Origin: G963704535 sp963704535 | Lineage (GTDB): Bacteria; Chloroflexota; Chloroflexia; Chloroflexales; Roseiflexaceae | NCBI GenBank assembly: GCA_963704535.1 | Contig: OY969916.1 | Location: 5,890,001 to 5,954,000, forward strand | Direction of reading: 5' to 3' | Length of the DNA: 64,000 bases | Shown here: positions 34,895-44,015 of the stretch, piece after piece | Numbering within the stretch: position 1 is the stretch's first letter | Layout: each line of letters opens with the position of its first letter | Translations under genes and position numbers: made by a program | Notes under the pieces: model-generated | Seen by the model: the letters and a program-made list of their open reading frames with translations, nothing else | Told to the model about the DNA's origin: nothing | Database searches by the model: none

Positions 34895-36242
34895 TCATGC
34901 CGCGTCCCACACCGCGATGTGCGTGCCCAGCCCATCGACCCAGGTCAGGTGCAGCCGGCCCTGCCGGCTCACGGCCAGGGTCGCGCTATTGGGCCGCCCA
35001 CGCCGCGTGCCGTCCTCGCTGCTAACGATCACCTGCGGCTCGGAGAAGGTCCGTCCCCCGTCGTCCGAAGCCGCGATGTAGATCACCTGCCGCCTGGCGG
35101 GCCGCTCCTCCGCGCTTTCCCAGCCAATATGCAGCCGGCTGTCTGGGCCAACCGCCAGCACCGGCAGATTGGTGAAGACGCCCTCAACCGGGTTGACGCG
35201 CATGTTCGCCGAGAAGTGCCGCCCGCCGTCGTCCGAGGTCGCCAGCCAGATGTCGCTGCGCTCGCCGGTCAGCTCCGGGTCGTTGCGCCCGTCCATCCAG
35301 GCGACGTAGAGCCGCTCCCCGTCGGCGGCCAGCGCCGGGCCGGCAATCGGGCAGGCGTTCAGCCGCCACGGCGCGTCGCTGACCCGCACCCCATCGGCGA
35401 AGCTCTTGCCGCCGTCGTCCGACGCCGTCACGTAGATGTCGCGGATGTCCTGGCCCTCGGCGTCGCGCTCCAGGTTGCGGTAGGCGACCAGGAGCCGGTC
35501 GCCGTGAACCAGCGGGTGCGGCTGGCAGCAGTCGCACACCTCGCGATCGGCCACCTGGTTGATCGGGAAGGTCGCGCCGTGGTCGGGCGAGCGGGCGAAC
35601 TCGTAGCGCCCCATCCTCCAGCCATGCGATGATCGGGTGGCCCGCCTCGTCTATAGTCATACGCACCATGGCAATCTCGTGGGCGCTGGAGGCGTGGACC
35701 AGCGTGCCGGCCCCGAACGACCGGGCGCCATCCTCCGAGCGGGCGTAGCGCACGGCGGTCTTGTGGTCGTCGCCGACGTGCAGCCAGGCCACGCCGACAT
35801 TCCCGACGCCATCGGCGGTGATCGCCGGGCGTTCGACCGCCATGACCATCGCCGGTGCGTCCAGGTTCACCTGCGCCGCCTCGCCGAAGGTCCGCCCGCC
35901 ATCGGCCGAGCGCGCCACGAACAGGCCGGTATCGCGCCCGAACACGACGTAGATCGCCCCGTCGTCTGCCACGGCGACCGAGGCCGACTTAGCCTTGGGG
36001 AACTCGGCGATCGTCGGGCGCGGTGTGGGCGCGGTCGTGGGGGCCAGCGCGGGGCTGCTCGTGGCCGGCAGGCTGGTTGGCGCTGCTGTGGCGTTGGTCG
36101 CGACCGGCGCCGGAGCGCCACCGCACGCGGCGAGCACCCCACCCAAGCTGGCGCTACCCAGGCCGGCGGCCATCAGGCGCAGGAATCGGCGGCGCGGGAT
36201 AGCGGCGATCTTGGGTGTACACTTCACGATTGTTTGTCCCAT
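34895..36242 (-). pseudogene. BNR/Asp-box repeat lipoprotein (sialidase-fold), one frame break
   Basis: A Tat-like signal with lipobox: PRRRFLRLMAAGLGSASLGG followed by VLAAC. Then a Thr/Ala/Pro linker and a six-bladed propeller with Asp-boxes SADGGRTF, SEDGARSF, SPDHGATF, SDDGGKSF, SDDGGRHF and SDDGGRTF. The frame shifts by +1 near 35610 in a GGGG run (WLEDG to RYEFARSPDHG). Without it the protein is about 448 aa. Propellers of this kind include sialidases, but the Arg triad and FRIP motif are not evident, so it is better called a sialidase-fold surface protein. Confidence 0.8.
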
Positions 36243-36355
36243 TGATAAGGCTCAACCTAGCACCGGCTGTGTCGCCAAAGCTGCCCAAGGGATAAATCCA
36301 CGCTATTCTACAACAAAACGTTACGTGCCGCAGCTCTGAAACGTACACTGGCGCG

Positions 36356-36377
36356 CATCACGTTTCACGTTTCACGG
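36356..36377. repeat. Half copy of heptamer family 2
   Basis: CATCACGTTTCACGTTTCACG units without a matching left arm nearby, except CGTACACTGGCGCG. Confidence 0.5.
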
Positions 36378-36406
36378 AGCTGGGATGCTTTTTATATTTC
36401 GAGACC

Positions 36407-36733
36407 TTAATTCAACTGCGACGTGACAAACGTCGGCTCGGCCAGCGTGATCTGTGGCTGCGCGCGCAGCGCCTGGGCCATCTTCCATGCCTCCTCGCCC
36501 GATACGAAATGGCCTGCCAGCGGCGTCAGCTCATACAGCAACGGCTCACCACTGGGCACACTCTGGACGGTCCAAGCCGGCGATGAGCTATCATTGACGG
36601 CCAGCAGCGCCGCCGCCAGCGCGCCCAAGACCAGCTCTTGCCGTGCTTCGGCGGGCCGGGGGCCAGCTTCAGCGCCGAGCCGGATGGTGATGGTTTTCAG
36701 GATCGGGGTGGGAAAGGTGTGATCGATCGCCAT
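36407..36733 (-). CDS. Small hypothetical protein, S8-protease-prodomain-like end
   Basis: 108 aa. The C-terminal half GHFVSGEEAWKMAQALRAQP followed by QITLAEPTFVTSQL resembles the inhibitor/prodomain tail of subtilases and metacaspases (A-x-x-L-x-x-x-P-x-V-x-x-AEP), but no protease follows on either strand. The start overlaps the stop of the preceding gene by one base (TGATG), so translation is coupled. Function unknown; it may chaperone or inhibit a protease encoded elsewhere. Confidence 0.6.
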   Translation of the reverse strand: MAIDHTFPTPILKTITIRLGAEAGPRPAEARQELVLGALAAALLAVNDSSSPAWTVQSVPSGEPLLYELTPLAGHFVSGEEAWKMAQALRAQPQITLAEPTFVTSQLN

Positions 36734-36969
36734 CAGAGTGACCTGAGAAAGCTGATGCCGCGGCGCACCGGGAGACGAGAGCGCTCTTCCTCGGCGTTCG
36801 AGCTGAACGTGCGCGGCGGGACCGCACTTTCGCCACGCGGATTGACCTTGCGCGTGTGGGCCTGGAACGGGCAGCGCTGCCTGGCCAGGTCCTCTGCGAA
36901 GGTGAAATCATTGAACACCGGACGATTGTCGGTGGGACTGAGGACCAGCGGTTTGCCAAGGTTGTCCAT
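36733..36969 (-). CDS. DyP-type peroxidase fragment-like small protein
   Basis: 78 aa with AAGGAG upstream. LARQRCPFQAHTRKVNPRGE and RSRLPVRRGISFL match two adjacent segments of DyP-type haem peroxidases (RCPFGAHIRRxNPR and HRIxRRGI). The catalytic Asp region, proximal His and the rest of the haem pocket are absent, so it cannot be a working peroxidase. It is either a remnant or a stand-alone module conserved for another use. Middle gene of a three-gene unit after a sigma factor. Confidence 0.6.
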   Translation of the reverse strand: MDNLGKPLVLSPTDNRPVFNDFTFAEDLARQRCPFQAHTRKVNPRGESAVPPRTFSSNAEEERSRLPVRRGISFLRSL

Positions 36970-36999
36970 CTTTATATCTCCTTCTTCAGGCAGGGGTTT

Positions 37000-37614
37000 T
37001 CAGCCGGCAAGCAACTCTCTGCCCAATTGGAGCACATCTTGGTTGCGCTGGAGCCGCTCGAACAGATTGCGCTTGACCGTGTAGATCGTCTCCGCGTCGG
37101 GAAAGAGCTGCGGGTGGCGTGCCCGGATGGTGCGCGGCGGGAAGCAATAGATGAAACTCTCGACCAGCACGACCCGCTCGGCAGGGAGCGTCGCGACGGC
37201 CAGCACCGCGCGCCATAGCGCGCCGCGCGTGAGATCGCCCAGGACGAGCTGCTCCGGCGTCGCCCCCTGGTCGGTGTAAAACTCTTGCAGTGGGCACTCG
37301 CTCGACATCTGCGCGCGCACGCTGTCGATCACCGTGGTGTTCACGCAGGCCCGCAGGTAGCTGAGCAGCCGCGCCAGCGAAGAGAAACTGGCGAAGTGAT
37401 CGGGCGTGAGCGCGATCCACGCGCGGGCCAGCGCCTGATCGGCGATGTCGTCATACTGTTCTACGAACGGTGCCCTGGCACTACAGCGAACGGCCCAGGA
37501 GATCAGCAGCGGCCGATAGCGGGCGTGGACCGCCGCCCAGGCATCGGCGTCGCGCATTACGATCGCGCGGCGGAACAGATCGTATCCCTCGTCGGTGTGC
37601 TCTATCATCATCAC
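37000..37614 (-). CDS. Sigma-70-like RNA polymerase sigma factor (divergent ECF type)
   Basis: 204 aa; GGGGGTG precedes the ATG cluster at 37614-37606. Region 2 is EGYDLFRRAIVMRDADAWAA and VHARYRPLLISW, then YDDIADQALARAWIAL (2.2-2.3) and FSSLARLLSYLRACVNTTVID (2.4). Region 4 is weak: VLVESFIYCFPPRTIRARHPQLF and VKRNLFERLQR. Similar divergent sigma-like proteins are common in Chloroflexota near signalling and conflict genes (general knowledge). It is the first gene of a unit with the DyP fragment and prodomain-like genes, and is divergent from the STAND locus. Confidence 0.75.
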   Translation of the reverse strand: MMMIEHTDEGYDLFRRAIVMRDADAWAAVHARYRPLLISWAVRCSARAPFVEQYDDIADQALARAWIALTPDHFASFSSLARLLSYLRACVNTTVIDSVRAQMSSECPLQEFYTDQGATPEQLVLGDLTRGALWRAVLAVATLPAERVVLVESFIYCFPPRTIRARHPQLFPDAETIYTVKRNLFERLQRNQDVLQLGRELLAG

Positions 37615-37782
37615 CCCCTGAACCGCACGGCCATGCGCGCCCGGCCATCGATTGCAAGATCATCCATCGACCGGCGGCTGAACGTGCTAGTCTCAGGATA
37701 CATCGCTTCGCGCCGCATGTCGTTTAGCTGCCCTGAAGTGTGGCTGAACATCGACTGAATATCGCCGGCACCTCTCTACAGA

Positions 37783-37870
37783 CTGTCTGAAAAGGGGCCT
37801 TGAGGGGGCAGCCCCCTCAAGGCCCCTTTCCACCACGGATCGCGAGTGGCACGCGGGCCTTTTCAGACAG
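37783..37870. repeat. CTGTCTGAAAAG hairpin element
   Basis: CTGTCTGAAAAGGGGCCTTG at one end, GGGCCTTTTCAGACAG at the other, core GAGGGGG-CAGCCCCCTC. Between the divergent sigma factor and AAA-ATPase genes. The rest of the 37615-37976 gap is AT-rich (AATAC...GTATT at 37888-37909) and probably holds the promoter of the ATPase gene. Confidence 0.85.
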
Positions 37871-37976
37871 CCCCAAGCGGCAGCGTTAAATACGATAGAT
37901 AATGTATTTATTTTTTGTCGGGAGCGTATTACAATATGAGCCACGAAGAGTTTGAATCAACGAACGGGGGCAGCCG

Positions 37977-39431
37977 ATGACAATGCGGGACGGCTGGTCG
38001 TCCTACGCGCCGACCTATCGTGCCGGTGAGATGCGCACCCTGGCCGGATGGATTGCGTCCGGCGCCAGTGGTTCGGTCGTGGGGCTGATCGGCTGCGGTC
38101 GCTCCAACCTGCTGCGGTTCCTCTGTGAGCACCCGGCGGCGCACCAGGGCTATCTGGCCGATGCGGCGCCGGTCGCCCTAGTCGCCGTCGATCTTTACGA
38201 CCTCCTCACCGATAATCTTGCCGATCTCTACCGCACGATACTGCACGCCTTTTACTGGAACCGCGAACGGCTCGCGCCGCCGCTGGCGCAGATCGCCGGC
38301 GATCTCTACATGGAGCATCGGGCGATCGTGGATCCGTTTCTGACTCAGAAGGCGCTCTACGAGCTGCTGCTGGCGTTCCAGCGTGCGGGCGTGCGCGTGG
38401 TGCTGGTCATGAACCGCTTCGACCGCTTCTGCGAGACCAGCACACCCCAGATGGTCAACACCCTGCGTAGTCTGCGCGACCGTTTCAAGGAGACCCTGAG
38501 CTACATCGTGGGCATGCGTCAAGAGGTTGCGTATCTGCCCGAGCCGGCGATCCTGGGCGACATGTATGAGCTGTTCGACAGCCATATCTGTTATGTGGGC
38601 GCGCTGACGGAGGAAGATGGCCGCCATATGCTCCGCGAGGCGCTGCACACGGGGCAGACGATGCTGGGTGAGGCGGATGTTGAGGCGATGCTGCGCCTGA
38701 GCGGAGGCTTTCCCAGCCTGCTCAAAACGATCGGGCAATGGTGGATGTTGACGCCGCAGCGCCCGGCGGCGCCGACCGATTGGGGCGCGGCGCTGCTCGA
38801 ACATGGGGCGATCCAGCACCGGCTGGCGCGGCTGTGGCAGGGGCTAACGCAGGAGGAAAAACTGGCGCTCTCCGAAGTGTATAAACAACAGGCCGTCACC
38901 CGGCAGGCGATCGAGCGGAAAAGGATCGTGGGTGTAGAGGCCGCCGAACTGGCCGGCGCCAACGGCGCCGCCACGCCGACGATCCAGGGCCGCTCGCTTT
39001 CCGTCGTGCAGCGGCTGGCCGCGAAGGGCTGCTGTATCCGCGACGGCGCCGGCTGGCGGGTCAATGGTGAGTTGCTGGCGGCCTTTGTCGCCCGGCTCAC
39101 CGGCCGCATCCGTGGCCGGATCTGGGTTGACGAGTTGATCGGCATGATCTACCAGGGCCAGCAGCCGATCGACGACCTGACGCCGCTGGAGTTCAACATC
39201 CTGCGCTTCCTGATCACCCACCCGCGCATGCGCCACACCAGCGACGCGATTATCGACAACGCCTGGCCGGAGGACGAGAATAAGGAGGCGATCACCTCCA
39301 ATAATTTGCAGGTCCATATCTCAAGCATCCGTAAAAAGATCGAGCCGAACCCGGCGGCCCCCCGTTTTCTGATCACCTGGCACGGGCGGCCGGGCGGCTA
39401 CCAGTTTTTCCCCGAAGGAAAGCCGGAATAG
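37977..39431 (+). CDS. AAA/STAND-type ATPase with C-terminal winged-helix (OmpR-like) domain
   Basis: 484 aa. N-terminal P-loop variant GLIGCGRSNLLRFL (residues 36-49): the Walker A Lys is replaced by Arg. Walker B-like VRVVLVMNRFDRF (about 138-150) follows. A middle helical lid/wHTH region is KLALSEVYKQQAVTRQAIER. C-terminal residues about 395-480 are a PhoB/OmpR winged helix: LTPLEFNILRFLITHPRM, DAIIDNAWPE, NNLQVHISSIRKKIEP and WHGRPGGYQFFP, with the recognition helix intact. It therefore looks like an ATPase-controlled DNA-binding switch. The next gene starts 23 bases later, so they form an operon with a kinase-like NB-ARC protein. Confidence 0.8.
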   Translation: MTMRDGWSSYAPTYRAGEMRTLAGWIASGASGSVVGLIGCGRSNLLRFLCEHPAAHQGYLADAAPVALVAVDLYDLLTDNLADLYRTILHAFYWNRERLAPPLAQIAGDLYMEHRAIVDPFLTQKALYELLLAFQRAGVRVVLVMNRFDRFCETSTPQMVNTLRSLRDRFKETLSYIVGMRQEVAYLPEPAILGDMYELFDSHICYVGALTEEDGRHMLREALHTGQTMLGEADVEAMLRLSGGFPSLLKTIGQWWMLTPQRPAAPTDWGAALLEHGAIQHRLARLWQGLTQEEKLALSEVYKQQAVTRQAIERKRIVGVEAAELAGANGAATPTIQGRSLSVVQRLAAKGCCIRDGAGWRVNGELLAAFVARLTGRIRGRIWVDELIGMIYQGQQPIDDLTPLEFNILRFLITHPRMRHTSDAIIDNAWPEDENKEAITSNNLQVHISSIRKKIEPNPAAPRFLITWHGRPGGYQFFPEGKPE

Positions 39432-39454
39432 CACCGCCGCTAGCAGGATCATCT

Positions 39455-42400
39455 ATGCCCCCACAGATCGACAACCCCGCAGGTCTGGATCTCTTGCCCG
39501 AGGCCGTGCGAGTGCTCCAACGGATCTTTGCTCGCTACAAACGGGTCATTATCGTCAAGGAGTTTACCGCCGGCCTCAGTGGCGGGCGCGTGCTGGAGGT
39601 GCGCCCAATCAAGGCCGACGGCACGCCGGAGCTGCCGACCGTGGTCAAGCTGGCCACGGTCAGCATGATTCAGCAGGAGTGGCGCGCCTACCAGAAACAC
39701 ATCCACAACCGTCTGCCGTACGTGGCCGCCGTCACCACGCGCCCGACCCTGCTCGCGGCCACCGGCTGGGGCGGGCTGCGCTACCCGCTGATGGGCATCG
39801 GCGATCATGAGATCATCAGCCTGCGCGACTTCTGCCGCCAGCCTGATGTCGGCGCCGATCACGTCCAGACCGTGCTGGAGCGGCTGCTGCGGATTATGGA
39901 TAATGTGTGGGGCTTCAATTACGCCGCGCCCAACTTCGCGCTGCGTACCAGCTACGCCGCAGTCCTGCCTCCCGATCTGCTCATCCGCGCCGGCCCGCTC
40001 CCCCCCGGCGCGGCGGTGACGTCGATCAGCCCCGACCGCCTGCCGGCCCGTACGCCGCAGCCCGGCGACCTAGTATCGCTGGCTGGGTTCGCCGTGCAGA
40101 AGGTCGACTCAGCCTGGCGCACCGTCACACTGCGTACCCCCGCCGACCGCCCCGACCTGCCGGCCTTTTGCGTGCGGCTCCGCATCCCCGCCGTCGATCC
40201 CATGCCCGGCTACCAGGCCCAGCAGATCGTGGAGGAGATAGCAGGAGAAGTGATCGAGACGCGCGAAAGCCGCCTGCGCGCCGAGGTGGCCGGGCTCGGC
40301 GCCGGGATCGATCCCGACGCTCCAGAGGTGCCGCTGCTGAATCACGGCCGGCTGCCCAACCCATTGCACGCCCTGCCACAACTACTCGGCCAGGTTCGCA
40401 GCGTCAGTGTCGCCACGATCCACGGCGATTTCAACCTGGAGAACATCCTGATCGAGCCGCAGATCGGCAACATTGGCCTGATCGATTTCGCCAATGCCCG
40501 CCAGGATCACGTCCTCCACGACCTGCTGCACCTGGAGACCGAGATTGTGACCCATATTTTGCCCGGCATCGTCCACCGGCACCATCTCGACCCAGCGCTG
40601 GTGTTGGTCGAGTTCAGTTGGCGGCTGCATCGGATCATGGCCCATCCGGCCCACGAGCAGAGCCTGCCCGAGCATCCGGCGCTGCGTAAGCCCTGGGTTG
40701 TCTTGCGCGCGATTCGCCGCGTCGCCCGCCGCTACCTGTTCGACGCCGACGACCCCGGCGAATATTACCAGGGGCTGATGCTGTATCTCCTCGGCGCGCT
40801 GCGCTACAAGAACTTGAGCCAGCAGGCCGACCATCCCACGCCCAAACGCATCGCCTTCTGGGCTGCGGCGCTGGCCTATCAGTGGCTGCTGCATCCCACT
40901 GCCCAGGTGCCGCCGCCAGGGCTGGCGCCGCTGCGCGGGCGATCACGCTCGCTCTGGGCGGCCGGCGCGCACGACGACAGTGGCGCCGCCTACGAAGACA
41001 CCGCGCCGGCGGAGGCCCAGCCGCCCGCTCAAGGGGAAGGAACGGGCGAAGAACTCCTGGCCGCGCTGCCGGCGGACCGGATTCCGCCCGTCGGTCTCTT
41101 GCCGGCCGGCTCGCGCATGCTGCTGGAGCGCAACGGGCGCTTCGTCGGGCGGCGCGAGCAACTGCACCACCTGGCGGCCGGGCTCAAGCGCGGAGCGCCC
41201 GGCGATGCCGGCCTGGCCGGCCGGGCGATGGCGGTCGTGGGCATGGGCGGGATCGGCAAGACCCAGCTCGCCTGCGAATTTGCCCACCGCTTCGGGCGCT
41301 TCTTCGCCGGCGGCGTGTACTGGCTCTCGTGCGCCGACCCGCAGGCGATCGCCGCCGAAGTGGCGGCCTGCGGCGCGTATGGGACGATGAATCTCTGCAC
41401 GGGCTTCGGCGATCTGCCGCTGGAAGAACAGGTGCGGCTGGTGCGGGCCGAGTGGCAGCAGCCCATCCCGCGGCTGCTGATCTTCGACAATTGCGAGGCG
41501 CCGGATCTGCTGGCGCACTGGCTTCCGGGCGGCGGCTGCCGGGTGCTGCTGACCAGCCGCCGCGCCGATTGGGAAGCGACGCTGGGCATTCCAACCCTGG
41601 CGCTCGATGTCCTGCGGCGCGCCGAAAGCCTGGCCCTGCTGCGCGAGCACCAGCCGGATATCGACAGCGCGCTGCTCGATGCGATCGCCCACGAGCTAGG
41701 CGACCTGCCGCTGGCGCTGCACCTGGCCGGCAGCTACCTGGCCCGCTACCGCTACACCACCGACGCCGCCGGCTACCTGGCCAGCCTGCGCCAGGCCTCG
41801 CCACTGCATCACCAGTCGCTGCGAGGCGGCGTGCTTTTGCCCACTGAGCACGATCCCCACGTGGCCCGCACGTTCGCCTTTAGCTACGATCAGCTCGATC
41901 GGGATAACCCGGCGGTCGAACCGGCCCGCACCGTGCTGCACCGGGCGGCCTGCCTGGCCCCCGGCGAGCCGATCCCGGAATGGCTGGTGCGCCTGCTGCT
42001 GGATGCCCAGCACGCCGACGCGGCGGATAGCGCGCGGCTGGGCTTTCAGTTGGGCAGCGCGATCGACCAACTGGTGGGGCTGGGATTGGTGCGAGCCGAG
42101 GCCAACCGCGCGCTCTGGCTCCATCGCCTGGTCGTCGCGTTTACCCGCGAGCGTATGGGCGCCGATCTGGCGCAGGTGCGGGCTGTGGTGGAGCACACGC
42201 TGGCAGTGGAGGCCGAGCGCCTGAACGAGCAGCGCGACCCGGCGCCGCTGCGTAGCTGGCAAGTTCACCTGCGCTTCGTCGCCGATACTGCCATGCCGCG
42301 CGGCGATATCGGCGCCGCGAACCTGTGCCACGCGCTGGCCGAGCACCTGTATCAGACCGGCGACTACCACGGCGCGCGCGCGTATCACGAGCACGCGCTG

Positions 42401-43123
42401 ACCATCCGCCAGGACGTGCTGGGCGCCGATCACCCGGCAGCCGCCCGCTCGCTGACCGAGATCGGCAAGGCATTGCTCTTCTACGGCGACGTGGCGCAGG
42501 CTCGGCCCTATTTCGAGCAAGCGCTGGCGATTCAGCAGGCCAAGCTCGGCGCCCACCAGGATACGGCGCTGACAATGAACCACCTGGGCTTTCTGCTCCA
42601 GCAGCAGGGCCAGGTGATCGCGGCACGCCCATACCACGAGCAGGCCCTGCGTATGCGCCGCCGAATCCTGGGCGGCGAGCACCCGGCGGTCGTCGAAAGC
42701 CTGTGTAATCTTGCGTATATTGAGTATGCACAGGGCGATCTCGACGCGGCGCATGCCCTGTTGCAGCAGGCGCTGGCCGTGCAGCGCCAGGCTACCGGCG
42801 AGGACCATCCCGAGACGGCCCGTGTGCTGAACAACCTGGGCCAACTGCTCCTGGCGCAGGGCAAGCTCGAAGAGGCCGAGCGCGTCTTCAGCCAGGCATT
42901 AGCCATTCAGGAGCACGAGCTTGGCGCCGACCATCCCGAAACCGCGCGCACGCTTGGCGGTCTCGCAGATATCCGGCGCCTGCTTGGCGATACGGCGCGC
43001 GCCCAATCGTACTACGAGCGCGCCTTGAAGGTGTTCCAGACCTGCCATGGCGCCGATCATTTTCGTACCCAGCGGGTGCTGACTCAGCTCGCCGCTATGA
43101 GTTCCAGTGGACCGGGGTCATAA
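39455..43123 (+). CDS. Kinase-like domain - NB-ARC (STAND) ATPase - TPR repeat protein
   Basis: 1,222 aa. Residues 1-480: kinase/APH-like fold with a candidate Lys in TVVKLATVSMIQQEWRAY, catalytic loop HGDFNLENIL at 323-332 and metal site IGLIDFANA at about 341-349, all key residues kept. It may correspond to the ternary-complex-associated (TCAD) kinase-like domains known from STAND conflict proteins. Residues about 565-900: NB-ARC with P-loop VVGMGGIGKTQLACEF (about 593), RLLIFDNCEAP, VLLTSRR and ELGDLPLALHLAGSYL. Residues about 960-1210: at least six 42-residue kinesin-light-chain-type TPRs (LGADHPAAARSLTEIGKALL pattern). STAND proteins oligomerise on sensing a ligand; here the TPRs would sense and the kinase-like part act. 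The stop overlaps a convergent gene by 29 bases. Confidence 0.88.
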   Translation: MPPQIDNPAGLDLLPEAVRVLQRIFARYKRVIIVKEFTAGLSGGRVLEVRPIKADGTPELPTVVKLATVSMIQQEWRAYQKHIHNRLPYVAAVTTRPTLLAATGWGGLRYPLMGIGDHEIISLRDFCRQPDVGADHVQTVLERLLRIMDNVWGFNYAAPNFALRTSYAAVLPPDLLIRAGPLPPGAAVTSISPDRLPARTPQPGDLVSLAGFAVQKVDSAWRTVTLRTPADRPDLPAFCVRLRIPAVDPMPGYQAQQIVEEIAGEVIETRESRLRAEVAGLGAGIDPDAPEVPLLNHGRLPNPLHALPQLLGQVRSVSVATIHGDFNLENILIEPQIGNIGLIDFANARQDHVLHDLLHLETEIVTHILPGIVHRHHLDPALVLVEFSWRLHRIMAHPAHEQSLPEHPALRKPWVVLRAIRRVARRYLFDADDPGEYYQGLMLYLLGALRYKNLSQQADHPTPKRIAFWAAALAYQWLLHPTAQVPPPGLAPLRGRSRSLWAAGAHDDSGAAYEDTAPAEAQPPAQGEGTGEELLAALPADRIPPVGLLPAGSRMLLERNGRFVGRREQLHHLAAGLKRGAPGDAGLAGRAMAVVGMGGIGKTQLACEFAHRFGRFFAGGVYWLSCADPQAIAAEVAACGAYGTMNLCTGFGDLPLEEQVRLVRAEWQQPIPRLLIFDNCEAPDLLAHWLPGGGCRVLLTSRRADWEATLGIPTLALDVLRRAESLALLREHQPDIDSALLDAIAHELGDLPLALHLAGSYLARYRYTTDAAGYLASLRQASPLHHQSLRGGVLLPTEHDPHVARTFAFSYDQLDRDNPAVEPARTVLHRAACLAPGEPIPEWLVRLLLDAQHADAADSARLGFQLGSAIDQLVGLGLVRAEANRALWLHRLVVAFTRERMGADLAQVRAVVEHTLAVEAERLNEQRDPAPLRSWQVHLRFVADTAMPRGDIGAANLCHALAEHLYQTGDYHGARAYHEHALTIRQDVLGADHPAAARSLTEIGKALLFYGDVAQARPYFEQALAIQQAKLGAHQDTALTMNHLGFLLQQQGQVIAARPYHEQALRMRRRILGGEHPAVVESLCNLAYIEYAQGDLDAAHALLQQALAVQRQATGEDHPETARVLNNLGQLLLAQGKLEEAERVFSQALAIQEHELGADHPETARTLGGLADIRRLLGDTARAQSYYERALKVFQTCHGADHFRTQRVLTQLAAMSSSGPGS

Positions 43124-43664
43124 ATTCGTAGACATCCTTCGTCGTGCGGTCGGCGTTGAGCGGGATAACAGTGATGTCGTACATATACCAGAGTGGCCCC
43201 TCCCTGCCGCCCATGTGCTCCACAAACAGATCAAACCTCGCGGCCTCGACCACCACCACCCAGCCGATGCCGGGGTCGGGGTCGGTGGTCACGCCGGGGG
43301 CGTAGATCTGCCCGCTTCCGAAGTCCTCAAAGATCACTCTCAGTACTTCCTCTTTGTTCTCATCCTGCAAATTGTTCGGTATCTTCTCGTGAATGCCGCT
43401 GTGAAACGAGCGCATCATCTGCACCCCAGGCACCCCCGGAATAGGCAGAGTCCCCATATCCGGCAGCGCTATGCCCTCCTCGACCGGAAGCATAGATGAC
43501 GGCGTCAATACGCCCATCGATTGCGCCATTGGGTTTCCGTCCTCAGGAAACAGGTCCTCGGCCCGCTCGTGAGCCTCCCGCTGCTGATCCGGTCTTAGCT
43601 CTTTCCACTTCCCCCGATTGTAGCGCGCGATGATCAGGTAGGCGCCCAGATTCGTAGCTGCCAT
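43095..43664 (-). CDS. Hypothetical protein
   Basis: 189 aa from ATG 43664 (AAGGAGG upstream); earlier codons in frame are translated repeat. No signal peptide or helix spans. It begins ATNLGAYLIIARYNRGKWKE, with Pro/Gly-rich middle (LPDMGTLPIPGVPGVQMM) and a beta-rich end (GIGWVVVVEAARFDLFVEHM, WYMYDITVIPLNADRTTKDV). Family not recognised. Its 3' end overlaps that of the STAND gene tail to tail. Confidence 0.65.
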   Translation of the reverse strand: MAATNLGAYLIIARYNRGKWKELRPDQQREAHERAEDLFPEDGNPMAQSMGVLTPSSMLPVEEGIALPDMGTLPIPGVPGVQMMRSFHSGIHEKIPNNLQDENKEEVLRVIFEDFGSGQIYAPGVTTDPDPGIGWVVVVEAARFDLFVEHMGGREGPLWYMYDITVIPLNADRTTKDVYEFMTPVHWNS

Positions 43665-43681
43665 AGTAGCCTCCTTCAGAG

Positions 43682-43735
43682 ACGATCTGAAAAGGGGGAG
43701 TTTGAGGGGCCACCCTCCAAACCACCCCACCACAA
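43682..43735. repeat. G-rich/C-rich core element (partial)
   Basis: GATCTGAAAAGGGGGAGTTT then GAGGGGCCACCCTCC; left half resembles the CTGTCTGAAAAG family, right half truncated. It is upstream of the hypothetical gene. Confidence 0.7.
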
Positions 43736-43911
43736 TCAATGTGATCAGCCGATAGTACGTTGATGTGTCGTGTAGCGTGAGCATACCATAGATTGAGCGC
43801 GCAGGGATATAGGCGCGCTGAACCTTTGCTAAAGATTCACTGTGCGCGTGTTCTGTCGGATGGCGGCGGCCCGATCTGGTACAATGGCAATCCTACGTGA
43901 TTATCTCACGT

Positions 43912-43966
43912 GAAAAAGGGGGAGTTTGAGGGGTCGCCCCTCAAGAATAACCCACCCACATGTTCA
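43912..43966. repeat. G-rich/C-rich core element
   Basis: AAAAAGGGGGAGTTTGAGGG, then TCG and CCCCTCAAGAATAACCCACC. It sits 50 bases before the acyl-CoA ligase start. Confidence 0.7.
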
Positions 43967-44015
43967 TCCGCGGTTGTGCCCGCCGCGGGCATGGGAGTTT
44001 GATAGGTAGGAGCAT

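Noticed and set aside
34895..36242. True sialidase
   Set aside because: Asp-boxes and propeller are present, but the arginine triad and FRIP motif are not seen, so only the fold is claimed.
41696..42844. 382-residue frame antisense to the TPR region of the STAND protein
   Set aside because: Created by the regular TPR codon pattern on the other strand.
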